Part shown: positions 17,108 through 25,506 of the stretch, one piece after another
Numbering within the stretch: position 1 is the first letter of the stretch
Layout: every line of letters begins with the position of its first letter
NCBI RefSeq assembly: GCF_963678245.1
Contig: NZ_OY782770.1
Location: 496,001-560,000 of the forward strand
DNA: 64,000 nucleotides
DNA from: an uncultured Sunxiuqinia sp.
GTDB lineage: Bacteria; Bacteroidota; Bacteroidia; Bacteroidales; Prolixibacteraceae
Direction of reading: 5' to 3'
Made by a program: the position numbers and the translations under genes
Notes under the pieces: generated by a model
What the model saw: the letters and a program-made list of their open reading frames with translations, nothing else
Databases searched by the model: none
Told to the model about the DNA's origin: nothing

Positions 17108-18373
17108 TTAATTATCCATTTCTTCATCCTGATCGTCGAAAAAACGATTAAACTGGCGCTGAAACCAGCTATCCGTGTTTCCATTTTCCCGAGCTTCTTC
17201 AGAGACCAACTCGCGCTTGTTTTGCTTTTTTGGATTACGCGAGTGGTTTGTTTTCTTGCCCACTTGCTGTGGTTGCTTTTTCATTTCATCTTCAAAAATC
17301 CTGGAGAAATCATCTTCCTCATCTTCCAGGTTAATATCTACCGGTTGATCTTCAAGAAGAACTTCCTCTTTGGGCTCTTCCTTTTGAAGCAGGCTATTGG
17401 GATTTCTATCAAATCGAGTCGCAATTATGGTTACGCTGACTTTCGTCCCAAGTCGCTTGTCCAAACTGTTACCCCAAATAATATTCGCATCCTGACCTGC
17501 TTTTTCCTGCAAGAATTCAATGATATCTCCAATTTCACCCATTCGGATTTCCTCTTCTCCCGAAGTAATATTCAGCAAAATATCTTTTGTTCCTTTGATG
17601 TCGTTACTATCCAACAAGGGCGACTCCAGTGCTTTGAGTACAGCATCCATCGCTCTCCCATCACCTTCAGAAATACCAGTTCCCATGATGAATACCTCAC
17701 TCTTCGCCATCACAGTTTCAACGTCTGCGTAATCAATATTGATATTTCCGTGCAGTGTAATAATTTCAGCAACGCCTTTTACCGCGGTTCCCAAAATACT
17801 GTCAGCCTTTTTGAAAGCTTGTGAAGCAGGCAAATCGCCATAAATTTTATGCAGTTTTTCATTACTAATCACCAGCAAACTATCTACGTGCTCCTTGAGC
17901 TTGTCAACACCTTCCAGTGCTTGTTGAAACCGACGCTTCCCCTCGGCTGGCGACGGGATGGTAACGACTGCGATAGTCAGAATATCCAGTTCGCGCGCTA
18001 ATCCGGCAATTACCGGAGTAGCACCCGTTCCTGTTCCGCCCCCCATTCCCGCCGTAATAAACAGCATCTTGGTGGTTCCATCCAGCACGGTTCGAATATC
18101 TTCGAGATTTTCAATGGCAGCCTGCTCGCCCTGAGCTGGTAAATTACCTGCTCCGCGACCTTCAGTAAGGGTTACCCCTAATTGAATTTTCACGGGCACA
18201 GCACTAACCCTCAATGCCTGAGCATCGGTATTACAAATCATAAAATCAACACCTGTTATGCCTTCTTCGAGCATGTGGTTAACTGCATTACAGCCACCAC
18301 CGCCTACTCCAATCACCTTGATGATTGATGACTTTGTCTCTTGAAAACCGAAGTTTAATATGTCCTCACTCAT
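17108..18373 (-). CDS. Second FtsZ paralogue with FtsA-like C-terminal tail (ftsZ-B)
   Basis: 421-aa FtsZ paralogue between ftsA and the canonical ftsZ. GTPase elements are intact: GVGGGGCNAVNHM, LTEGRGAGNLP, GGGTGTGATP, and T7 loop INIDYADVETVM with Asn and both Asp present, so it is probably active. It differs where the canonical copy has PFRNEG (here PSPAEG). The linker (about 330-400) is acidic and then basic. The conserved IPAYxRR peptide is absent. Instead the last 19 residues, WFQRQFNRFFDDQDEEMDN, form a predicted amphipathic helix and match the FtsA C-terminus (RQxxxFFD, DQD, EM). The codons also match, so the tail was probably copied from or shared with ftsA. Direct membrane binding is inferred. 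Confidence 0.92.
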   Translation of the reverse strand: MSEDILNFGFQETKSSIIKVIGVGGGGCNAVNHMLEEGITGVDFMICNTDAQALRVSAVPVKIQLGVTLTEGRGAGNLPAQGEQAAIENLEDIRTVLDGTTKMLFITAGMGGGTGTGATPVIAGLARELDILTIAVVTIPSPAEGKRRFQQALEGVDKLKEHVDSLLVISNEKLHKIYGDLPASQAFKKADSILGTAVKGVAEIITLHGNINIDYADVETVMAKSEVFIMGTGISEGDGRAMDAVLKALESPLLDSNDIKGTKDILLNITSGEEEIRMGEIGDIIEFLQEKAGQDANIIWGNSLDKRLGTKVSVTIIATRFDRNPNSLLQKEEPKEEVLLEDQPVDINLEDEEDDFSRIFEDEMKKQPQQVGKKTNHSRNPKKQNKRELVSEEARENGNTDSWFQRQFNRFFDDQDEEMDN

Positions 18374-18393
18374 ATTCGAGGATTAATTGTTTA

Positions 18394-19704
18394 CTAAAAC
18401 ATTTCCGTATCCTGATCTTCGTCGAAGAACAGCGTAACCTGGCGAGCTACCTCATTTTTCATTTTTGATAAAAAGCCAGGTTGTATTGAGCGCGTTTTCT
18501 TTGCCTTTCCAGTTTTGAAAGAGTTTTTGGTCACTTCCGAATCCTCTGATTCATTAAGAGCGATGAGCAGCAAACCAAGTACAGTTGCATTTCGAGGATC
18601 TTCCAGCTCCTTCCACCGCTCACCAGCTTTCATCCGTGGAATGCCTTTACGAACATCCAAGCCGGTTTGAAACTTGATTAGCTGGCTGAGGTTAGGCATC
18701 AAAGCACAACCACCTGTAAGTACAATTCCTGCTCCTACTTTATCCATATAGCCCGATTTTTCAATTTGGAAGAAAAAAGCTTCTATAATTTCCTCCATCC
18801 GGGCCTGGATGATAAAAGCCAGGTTTTTAAATGAAATTTCTTTGGGTTCCCATCCGGAAATCCCGGGTATGGTAACCACTTTATCTTCAGGGGCAAAATC
18901 ACCCATCGCCTCTCCAAACTGAACTTTAAGCGACTCGGCCTGACGGGCTAAAATTGTGCATCCCTCTTTAATGTCGTGTGTAATCACGTTTCCTCCAAAT
19001 GGAATAAGCGATGAGTAGCACAAGACACCATCGTGGTAAATTGCCATTTTTGTGGTACCCCCGCCAATGTCTAGCATAACTACACCGGCTTCCTTCTCGT
19101 CTTCAGAAAGCAGTATTTCGGACGAAGCCAAGGGGTCGATCACCGTTTTTCGGACGGTGATTCCAGCTCGCTCGAAACAACGCTGTAGGTTATCTTCATA
19201 CAATTGGGGGGCAACCAAAAGTTTGAAGTCCGCTTCCATTCTCTCACCCGTCATTCCAACCGGATTTAGAATACCTGCCTCATTATCTATTGTAAACAGC
19301 TGCGGCGACGTATGATAAATCTTATACGCTTCAGGTATTTCAACATTTTTCACCTGCTGAAACATGGCATCAACATCTTTCTCTGAAACAATCCGGCTTT
19401 CGTTAATGTATTGTTCGCCACGCTTGGTAAATGTTTTTAGTTGTTGCCCAACAATATTGACATACACTTCCTCAATGTCTCCTTCAAACATATCTTCAGC
19501 TTGACGAATAGCCTCATGAATGGAAGAAAAAGCCTCGTCGATATTCAACACCACGCCGCGCTTCACGCCCATGGAACAAGATTTTCCGTATCCCAGAATT
19601 TCGATCGTTCCTTCTCTATCCTTGCGACCAGCGACCACAACAACTTTGGTTGTACCGACGTCAACTGCTGCTACTATTTTTTCGCTTTTGCCCATAAGCT
19701 TCAT
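18394..19704 (-). CDS. ftsA: Cell division protein FtsA, actin-like membrane tether
   Basis: Actin-fold ATPase that anchors FtsZ to the membrane. I start it at 19704, where ATGA overlaps the ftsQ stop by 4 bases. A longer upstream frame exists but runs inside ftsQ. Phosphate 1 is VAAVDVGTTKVVVVAG, the FtsA-specific 1C/SHS2 insert follows (residues about 80-165), phosphate 2 is VVMLDIGGGTTKMAIY and the adenosine motif is GIVLTGGCALMPNL. The C-terminus, GFLSKMKNEVARQVTLFFDE with DQDTEMF after it, is the amphipathic membrane-targeting helix plus an acidic end. That same end reappears on the next gene, ftsZ-B. The length is 436 aa. Confidence 0.97.
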   Translation of the reverse strand: MKLMGKSEKIVAAVDVGTTKVVVVAGRKDREGTIEILGYGKSCSMGVKRGVVLNIDEAFSSIHEAIRQAEDMFEGDIEEVYVNIVGQQLKTFTKRGEQYINESRIVSEKDVDAMFQQVKNVEIPEAYKIYHTSPQLFTIDNEAGILNPVGMTGERMEADFKLLVAPQLYEDNLQRCFERAGITVRKTVIDPLASSEILLSEDEKEAGVVMLDIGGGTTKMAIYHDGVLCYSSLIPFGGNVITHDIKEGCTILARQAESLKVQFGEAMGDFAPEDKVVTIPGISGWEPKEISFKNLAFIIQARMEEIIEAFFFQIEKSGYMDKVGAGIVLTGGCALMPNLSQLIKFQTGLDVRKGIPRMKAGERWKELEDPRNATVLGLLLIALNESEDSEVTKNSFKTGKAKKTRSIQPGFLSKMKNEVARQVTLFFDEDQDTEMF

Positions 19705-20450
19705 TTTTTTGTACACACCACCTGATTTGTATATTTCAAGTTGATTTTTGAATAGTATTCCCATCCTACCTTCGAAAATGCCTGATCGTATAAAGCTCTC
19801 AGGTTTCGAAATTTTATTTGAAAATCAACAGTTTTCCCCAGCTCAATAATTTGATCGCCCACCAAAGGCGCCATGATCACATCTCCCTGTCTGCTGACCT
19901 GCAATTGCTCAATCTGAGCGTTCCAGAATTCGTCGCTCCGAATAAACTTTACCATGGGGAGTAACTCTTCTCTGGCATATTTCTCACTAACATCGCCGTT
20001 TACCAAAAGTACCTGGGTAGCCACTCCCTGGTTGGCAGGAATCCGAACCCCCTCATCATCCAGATAAAAGTTTTCCTTTTCATTAATCACCCGCAAAATT
20101 GGCTGTCGCTGCTTAACTTCAACCATTAGCCGACCTTTAAAATCCATGTCCTCGCCAGTCACTCTACGGTAAATTTCAATATTTTTTATGGCCGTCACTT
20201 TTCGAAGTTCGGCCTCCAACTTCTCCGTATTAATGCTATCCAGGCGGGTATTTAGCAAGTTCCCTCCTGCCTTTTTAACAAGAGCTGCAATCTCCTCTTC
20301 GTCAATAAACCGCGGGGAGTCCTTGTCAATCACTACCACAATCTCGTCGCAATGAACTTTCGCCAACTTGCTGGTTGAAAATGCCGTGGTGACTACTACC
20401 AAAGCAACCAACAAGCAAAAAAACGCTATTTTTACAATTGACTTAAACAT
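19701..20450 (-). CDS. ftsQ: Cell division protein FtsQ (DivIB-like)
   Basis: 249-aa bitopic inner-membrane protein of the divisome. One transmembrane helix (about residues 5-25) is followed by a periplasmic POTRA-like region (about 35-105: IVVVIDKDSPRFIDEEEIAA, LRKVTAIKNIEIYRR) and a beta domain with KQRQPILRVINEKENFYLDD and GVRIP, a typical FtsQ stretch. It overlaps murC by 8 bases and ftsA by 4, so it is part of the tightly packed dcw operon. Confidence 0.93.
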   Translation of the reverse strand: MFKSIVKIAFFCLLVALVVVTTAFSTSKLAKVHCDEIVVVIDKDSPRFIDEEEIAALVKKAGGNLLNTRLDSINTEKLEAELRKVTAIKNIEIYRRVTGEDMDFKGRLMVEVKQRQPILRVINEKENFYLDDEGVRIPANQGVATQVLLVNGDVSEKYAREELLPMVKFIRSDEFWNAQIEQLQVSRQGDVIMAPLVGDQIIELGKTVDFQIKFRNLRALYDQAFSKVGWEYYSKINLKYTNQVVCTKK

Positions 20451-21828
20451 GTTCAGTTTCCATTAGCTTTTTCTTAACCGGTTCAACCAAAGTGTCAATA
20501 TCACCTGCTCCCATCATTAAGATCACTCCCGGATCAAATTTCGCTGCCAACTCCGGTAACGATTGCTTCGTAGCCAGCTGCTTATTTTTATTCTGAATTT
20601 GATCAAAAATCAGGTTCGAAGTAACTCCCGGCATCGGTTTCTCCCGTGCCGGGTAAATATCCAGTAAAACGATATTATCCAAACAATCTAATTCTCTTGC
20701 AAAGCCATCAGCAAAATCATTTGTCCGGCTATATAAATGCGGTTGAAAAACACCCGTAACTTTGCGACCTCTATACATATCGCGCACCGAAGTGATGGTA
20801 GCTTTCAATTCTTCCGGATGATGTGCGTAATCGTCAATCAATACAAATTGCTCGCTTTGATATTGAATATCAAAGCGTCGTTTCACCCCTTGGTAAGCGG
20901 CCAGAGCAACCATCAATTCTTCGGAATCTACTCCTGCTAGCAATGCCATCGAAGAAGCGGCAACAGCATTCTCCACATTCATTAATCCCGGATAATTCAG
21001 GTGCATGCCTTCAATTTTACCTTTTGGATGAACCAAATCGAATTGGTAAGCTTCATCAACTAGCTGAATGTTTTCAGCATAAAAATCAGCCTGTTCATTC
21101 AACGAATAGGTGTAATATTTTATATTCTTGTTTCTTACTTCATCTATTGGCAATCCCTTTTTAATAACAACCGCTCCCTCTGGTTTCACCTGACTTACAA
21201 AGGTGTTGAAAGATTCAACAATGGCTTCTTCACTTCCATAGATGTCAAGGTGATCAGCATCCATTGATGTAATTACTGCCAGATTGGGGAACAACCGTAA
21301 GAAAGAACGATCAAATTCATCGGCTTCGGCAACTACCCAGTCGCTATCCGAGCTCAGTAATAAATTGCTCCGGTAGTTTTTCGATATCCCCCCCAGAAAA
21401 GCAGTACATCTTAATGCTGATGTATAAAGAACATGAGCCAACATGGTTGACACGGAAGTCTTTCCATGTGTGCCGGCGACAGCACAACAGCTCAACTCGT
21501 TGCAAATCATCCCCAGTACTTCCGAACGTTTTTTCATTGGAAAACCGTTCGACTCCACAACTATTCGTTCGCCTAAATCTCTGGGGACTGCGGGAGTAAA
21601 AACCACGAGACAGTTGCCCTTTTTCAAGTAAGCTGCCAACCATTCGGGCCGATCATCAAAATGAATATCAATTCCTTCTGATTGCAATTCACGCGTCAAT
21701 GCAGTTTCCGTTCGGTCGTAACCGGACACCTCATACCCTACATGCTTAAAGTAGCGCGCCAAAGCACTCATCCCTATTCCTCCGATTCCGAGAAAATAAA
21801 CCTGCGTGATATTTGCTAATCCAATCAT
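20443..21828 (-). CDS. murC: UDP-N-acetylmuramate-L-alanine ligase
   Basis: Cytoplasmic ligase that adds L-Ala to UDP-MurNAc. It has the N-terminal Rossmann motif YFLGIGGIGMSALARYF, the ATP P-loop AVAGTHGKTSVSTMLAHV, the Mur ligase central domain (EADEFDRSFL, ITSMDADHLDIYGS) and the C-terminal domain with DDYAHHPEELKATI and FQPHLYSRT. The length of 461 aa is standard. Its start overlaps the murG stop by 4 bases. Confidence 0.98.
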   Translation of the reverse strand: MIGLANITQVYFLGIGGIGMSALARYFKHVGYEVSGYDRTETALTRELQSEGIDIHFDDRPEWLAAYLKKGNCLVVFTPAVPRDLGERIVVESNGFPMKKRSEVLGMICNELSCCAVAGTHGKTSVSTMLAHVLYTSALRCTAFLGGISKNYRSNLLLSSDSDWVVAEADEFDRSFLRLFPNLAVITSMDADHLDIYGSEEAIVESFNTFVSQVKPEGAVVIKKGLPIDEVRNKNIKYYTYSLNEQADFYAENIQLVDEAYQFDLVHPKGKIEGMHLNYPGLMNVENAVAASSMALLAGVDSEELMVALAAYQGVKRRFDIQYQSEQFVLIDDYAHHPEELKATITSVRDMYRGRKVTGVFQPHLYSRTNDFADGFARELDCLDNIVLLDIYPAREKPMPGVTSNLIFDQIQNKNKQLATKQSLPELAAKFDPGVILMMGAGDIDTLVEPVKKKLMETEHV

Positions 21829-22928
21829 AAATCCTTCACTTCATTTAATATGACATTCACAATGTCGGCTGTTGCATTTGGTCGAGCCATTTGCAAGCTA
21901 TTTTTAGACAACTCTTCTAGTTTCTTTCTATCCTTAATAAGCTCGAAGGCTGTTGGGAATAAATTCTTTATTGCATCTGAATCCTTCACCATCACAGCCG
22001 CATTATTATCGACCAATGCCATCGCATTTTTGGTTTGATGATCTTCTGCCACATTCGGAGAAGGTACCAATATTGAAGGTTTACCAAGCAAACATATCTC
22101 AGAGATAGTCGCTGCTCCCGCTCTTGAAATAACCAAATCAGCTACAGCGAAAGCTTTATCCATATGAGCTAAAAACTGATGCAGTTGTATATTTTCACGA
22201 AGTTTCCCGTTTAATCGTTCCAAAATAGTATTGTGGTAAACTTTACCCGACTGCCAAATAACCTGAACACCAGATCGATCAACAAAATCCATATTATCAA
22301 GAATGCTTTCGTTTAATGTTTTGGCACCCAAACTACCACCCAGCATTAAAATAACAGGCATATCTTCTTTCAAACCAAGCAACTTAAGAGCCTTTTTCTT
22401 ATCCACTTTCTCCAACAAATTCTGCCGTATTGGATTTCCCGTTACAACTAATTTATCTTGAGGAAAATATTTCTCCATTCCCTGATAAGCCACACAAATT
22501 TTGCGAGCCAACTTTGCCAACAGTTTATTTGTTACACCGGCATAGGAGTTTTGTTCCTGAATTACAGTGGGAATGCCTTTCTGGTTAGCCGCTTTTAACA
22601 ACGGTCCACTTGCATATCCACCCACTCCAATGGCAATATCGGGTTTAAAATTCCGAACAATCTTACGTGCTTCGAACATACTCTTATTCAGCAACCACAA
22701 AAACTTGAACATCTTTAGAGAAAACTTCCGAGGCATACCGATTACCGGGAGTCCGTATATCGGATATCCAGCAATTGGCACTCGTTCCATTTCCATTCTA
22801 CCTAAAGCTCCAACAAATAAAATGTCAACTTCAGGAACACGAGCTTTAATCTCGTTGGCAATGGATAAGGCCGGGAACAAATGCCCCCCGGTTCCTCCGC
22901 CGCTAATGATAACTTTTAATTTTGTCAT
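21825..22928 (-). CDS. murG: Lipid II synthase MurG (UDP-GlcNAc transferase)
   Basis: GT28 peripheral membrane enzyme that adds GlcNAc to lipid I. I start it at 22928 (MTKLKVIISGGGTGGHLFPA), one base after the ftsW stop, rather than the longer frame that overlaps ftsW. GGGTGGHLFPAL and GVGGYASGPLL are acceptor-site loops. LGGSLGAKTLN, QSGK and RAGAATISEICLLGKPSILV form the UDP-GlcNAc site. The C-terminus ends NVILNEVKDL, which coincides with a short DNA segment resembling a known intergenic repeat (21829-21854). The length is 367 aa. Confidence 0.97.
   Translation of the reverse strand: MTKLKVIISGGGTGGHLFPALSIANEIKARVPEVDILFVGALGRMEMERVPIAGYPIYGLPVIGMPRKFSLKMFKFLWLLNKSMFEARKIVRNFKPDIAIGVGGYASGPLLKAANQKGIPTVIQEQNSYAGVTNKLLAKLARKICVAYQGMEKYFPQDKLVVTGNPIRQNLLEKVDKKKALKLLGLKEDMPVILMLGGSLGAKTLNESILDNMDFVDRSGVQVIWQSGKVYHNTILERLNGKLRENIQLHQFLAHMDKAFAVADLVISRAGAATISEICLLGKPSILVPSPNVAEDHQTKNAMALVDNNAAVMVKDSDAIKNLFPTAFELIKDRKKLEELSKNSLQMARPNATADIVNVILNEVKDL
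21829..21854 (-). repeat. Repeat-like segment inside the 3' end of murG
   Basis: On the minus strand this reads GTCATATTAAATGAAG then TGAAGGATTT. It matches about 21 of 26 bases of a repeat common in bacterial genomes, which I remember as starting GTCATCCTGAACG and continuing AAGTGAAGGATCT. It encodes the last residues of MurG (LNEVKDL). The resemblance could be chance. Confidence 0.35.
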
Positions 22929-22929
22929 G

Positions 22930-24129
22930 TTACAATTCCTCGTCTTCGTCCGGCATATCAACTACAACCGGTGGTTCAACAACTTGATTTTTAAGCTGAT
23001 TGTGATAACTAACCGATAAAATGGCTCCAAATGAAACTGCCGTAAATAGCATTGAAGTACCGCCCATACTCACCCATGGCAACGGTTGCCCGGTAACAGG
23101 TGCTGCTCCAACCGAAACCGCCATATTGATGACAGCCTGAAATACGAGCAACAAAACCAATCCTGCGGTTAAGAATGCGGGGTAAGTCCGCTTAGATCGC
23201 CTGACAATAACAACCCCTCGATACAAAAGGATCAGGTATAGCAAAGCAACAAAAAAACCTCCTACAATTCCATACTCTTCAATAATTATAGCATATATAA
23301 AATCATTATACGCAGCCTCCATATAGTTACTCACCTCACTCCTTCCGGGGCCTTTCCCGAATGTTCCTCCTTCGTAGATTGCTAACTTAGCGTAGTCGGC
23401 CTGAGTTGTTCCCAACTCTGCATCATCATCTCCCGATACAAAATCATCAATCCGTTCTTTGAAGGTATGAACACGTCCGGCCCATTCAGGAAGATAATCA
23501 GCCGTTGAATATACTAACAGTAATAATAGCATTCCTGTTGCGAATGTGAGGAATAAAAATTTAATTGGAATTCGTGCAATCAACATCAGCACCATAATAC
23601 TGGCAAAAATAAGAGCTGAAGTAGAAATATCGCCGTAAAAGATAATACCACAAACAACTCCACTCACACCCATCACCCACAAAAAAGCCTTTTTTAAATC
23701 CTCTTTCGTTTTCTGACGTTTGGCCAATACTTTCGCCACAAACATCACTAAAGAAATCTTCGCCAATTCAGCGGGTTGAAAACTCAGAAAGCCCAAATCA
23801 AGCGAACGCGGGGTTGGTTTAGAAGGTGTCAGTTTATACTGAACAATGGCAGCCAGCAATGCACCGATTGTTATCATCAAAAGTAGTGGCGCAATGTAGG
23901 TGTAGAACTTAACAGGTATCACATTAACAAGGAAGGTCATGACCCCAAAGCCAAGCAATAGGAAGACAAGCTGCCTGATTAGATAATAGCCGGTATTGCC
24001 ACCTGCCTCACGGTAAGCCAAACGCCCCGTGGCGCTGTATACAATCAACAATGAGATGAGCGATAAAAATACCAACACCACCCAAAGTATCCGGTCACCT
24101 TTTAATATTTTACCTATTGAAAAATCCAT
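22930..24129 (-). CDS. ftsW: Septal peptidoglycan glycosyltransferase FtsW (SEDS family)
   Basis: 399-aa SEDS polymerase with about ten transmembrane helices. Recognisable pieces are FQPAELAKISLVMFVAKVLA, YNDFIYAIIIEEYGIVGGF and PVTGQPLPWVSMGGTSML, the family signature near the C-terminus. It works with the transpeptidase FtsI, encoded in the same operon. The C-terminal tail is acidic (MPDEDEEL). It lies 37 bases after murD, the second largest internal gap in the operon after ftsZ-A/yqeY. Confidence 0.97.
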   Translation of the reverse strand: MDFSIGKILKGDRILWVVLVFLSLISLLIVYSATGRLAYREAGGNTGYYLIRQLVFLLLGFGVMTFLVNVIPVKFYTYIAPLLLMITIGALLAAIVQYKLTPSKPTPRSLDLGFLSFQPAELAKISLVMFVAKVLAKRQKTKEDLKKAFLWVMGVSGVVCGIIFYGDISTSALIFASIMVLMLIARIPIKFLFLTFATGMLLLLLVYSTADYLPEWAGRVHTFKERIDDFVSGDDDAELGTTQADYAKLAIYEGGTFGKGPGRSEVSNYMEAAYNDFIYAIIIEEYGIVGGFFVALLYLILLYRGVVIVRRSKRTYPAFLTAGLVLLLVFQAVINMAVSVGAAPVTGQPLPWVSMGGTSMLFTAVSFGAILSVSYHNQLKNQVVEPPVVVDMPDEDEEL

Positions 24130-24166
24130 TCTTCTTTCGTTACAAAATCATCTCAATCCCCAAAAA

Positions 24167-25504
24167 CTACAACTCGCGTACGGCCATTTTAAACTGGCGG
24201 CCACGGTCTTCATAATTATCAAACAAGTCGAAACTTGCACATGTAGGCGATAATAAAACGGTTTCTCCATCTCTGGCCAAGTAATAGGCTGACCGAACCG
24301 CATCTTTCATATCTTGCGTTTCAATTATATCCGGTACAATATCGACAAAGGCTTCTTTTATCTTTCGATTGTCGGTTCCAAGACATATGATCGCTTTCAC
24401 TTTATCTTTCACCAAGTCTTGCAAGGCTTCGTAATCGTTGCCTTTGTCGACTCCTCCCGCAATCCACACAATCGGCTTGCTTAAACTCTCCAGCGCATAC
24501 CATGTCGAATTCACATTGGTTGCCTTTGAATCGTTGATAAACTCGATTCCGTGAACACGCAGAAAGCGCTCCAAACGATGCTCTACCCCTTTGAAATCAG
24601 AAAGACTCTCTCTGATTTTTTCGTTCCTGATATTCAACACCATTCCGGTCAACCCCGCTGCCATGGAGTTGTAGGTGTTGTGTCTTCCTTGTAATGCGAT
24701 ATCAAAAATGGACATATTGAATGATTTTTGTTTCCAATTGATTAATAGTTCTTCCCCCTTTATTCCTGCTCCATTTTCCGGAGTCTCAGTCCAACCAAAT
24801 GGCAAGCAAATAGCTGGTATATTTCTTTTCTCTATTTCTTTTTGAATGATCGGATCATCAGCACCATAGATGAAATAATCTTCCTCCGTTTGGTTTTGCA
24901 GAATGCGAAATTTTGAATCCACATAGTTTTGCAACCGATAATCATATCGATCTAGATGGTCTGGCGTGATATTGAGCAAGACTGCTACGTCCGCTTTAAA
25001 CTCATACATTCCATCCAACTGAAAGCTGCTTAACTCAACGACGTAGTAGTCAAAATCTCTTTCAGCAACCTGCCACGCAAGGCTTTGTCCAACATTTCCA
25101 GCCAACCCAACATTAAAACCTGCCATTTTTAGCAGATGATAAGTCATCATGGTTGTGGTTGTTTTACCATTGCTCCCGGTAATACAAATTGTTTTAGCCT
25201 TGGTATACCGTCCTGCAAATTCGATTTCAGAAATCACCGGGATTCCCAGTTCTCTTAATTTCAGAGCCAGTGGAACCTTGTCAGGCACCCCCGGGCTTTT
25301 GATCACCACATCGGCGTTAACAATTCGTTCTTCTGAGTGCTCACCCTCTTCGTAAAAAATATCAGACTTTTTTAGAACGTCTTTGTATTTATCTTGTACT
25401 TTTCCGGCATCAGTAACGAACACCTCAAAGCCTTGTTTCTTTGCTAAAATTGCAGCGCCAACGCCACTTTCTCCTGCTCCTATAATTACTGCACATTTCG
25501 CCAC
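24167..25504 (-). CDS. murD: UDP-N-acetylmuramoyl-L-alanine-D-glutamate ligase
   Basis: Cytoplasmic Mur ligase that adds D-Glu. An N-terminal dinucleotide-fold (VIIGAGESGVGAAILAKK) precedes the P-loop ICITGSNGKTTTTMM, the central domain with VELSSFQLDGM and NITPDHLDRYD, and a C-terminal domain starting HRLERFLRVHGIEFINDSKA. The length of 445 aa is standard. Two bases separate it from mraY. Confidence 0.98.
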   Translation of the reverse strand: MAKCAVIIGAGESGVGAAILAKKQGFEVFVTDAGKVQDKYKDVLKKSDIFYEEGEHSEERIVNADVVIKSPGVPDKVPLALKLRELGIPVISEIEFAGRYTKAKTICITGSNGKTTTTMMTYHLLKMAGFNVGLAGNVGQSLAWQVAERDFDYYVVELSSFQLDGMYEFKADVAVLLNITPDHLDRYDYRLQNYVDSKFRILQNQTEEDYFIYGADDPIIQKEIEKRNIPAICLPFGWTETPENGAGIKGEELLINWKQKSFNMSIFDIALQGRHNTYNSMAAGLTGMVLNIRNEKIRESLSDFKGVEHRLERFLRVHGIEFINDSKATNVNSTWYALESLSKPIVWIAGGVDKGNDYEALQDLVKDKVKAIICLGTDNRKIKEAFVDIVPDIIETQDMKDAVRSAYYLARDGETVLLSPTCASFDLFDNYEDRGRQFKMAVREL

Positions 25505-25506
25505 AA

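Noticed and set aside
17084-17824. Long plus-strand frame antisense to ftsZ-B
   Set aside because: It lies wholly opposite a clear FtsZ coding region, begins in low-complexity codons and has no recognisable domain.
17108-18373. Idea that ftsZ-B is a decaying pseudogene
   Set aside because: The frame is intact for 421 codons, and the GTP-binding and T7 residues are all kept.
19705-19764. Longer N-terminus for FtsA
   Set aside because: It would overlap ftsQ by over 60 bases, and the ATGA overlap at 19704 is the pattern used throughout the operon.
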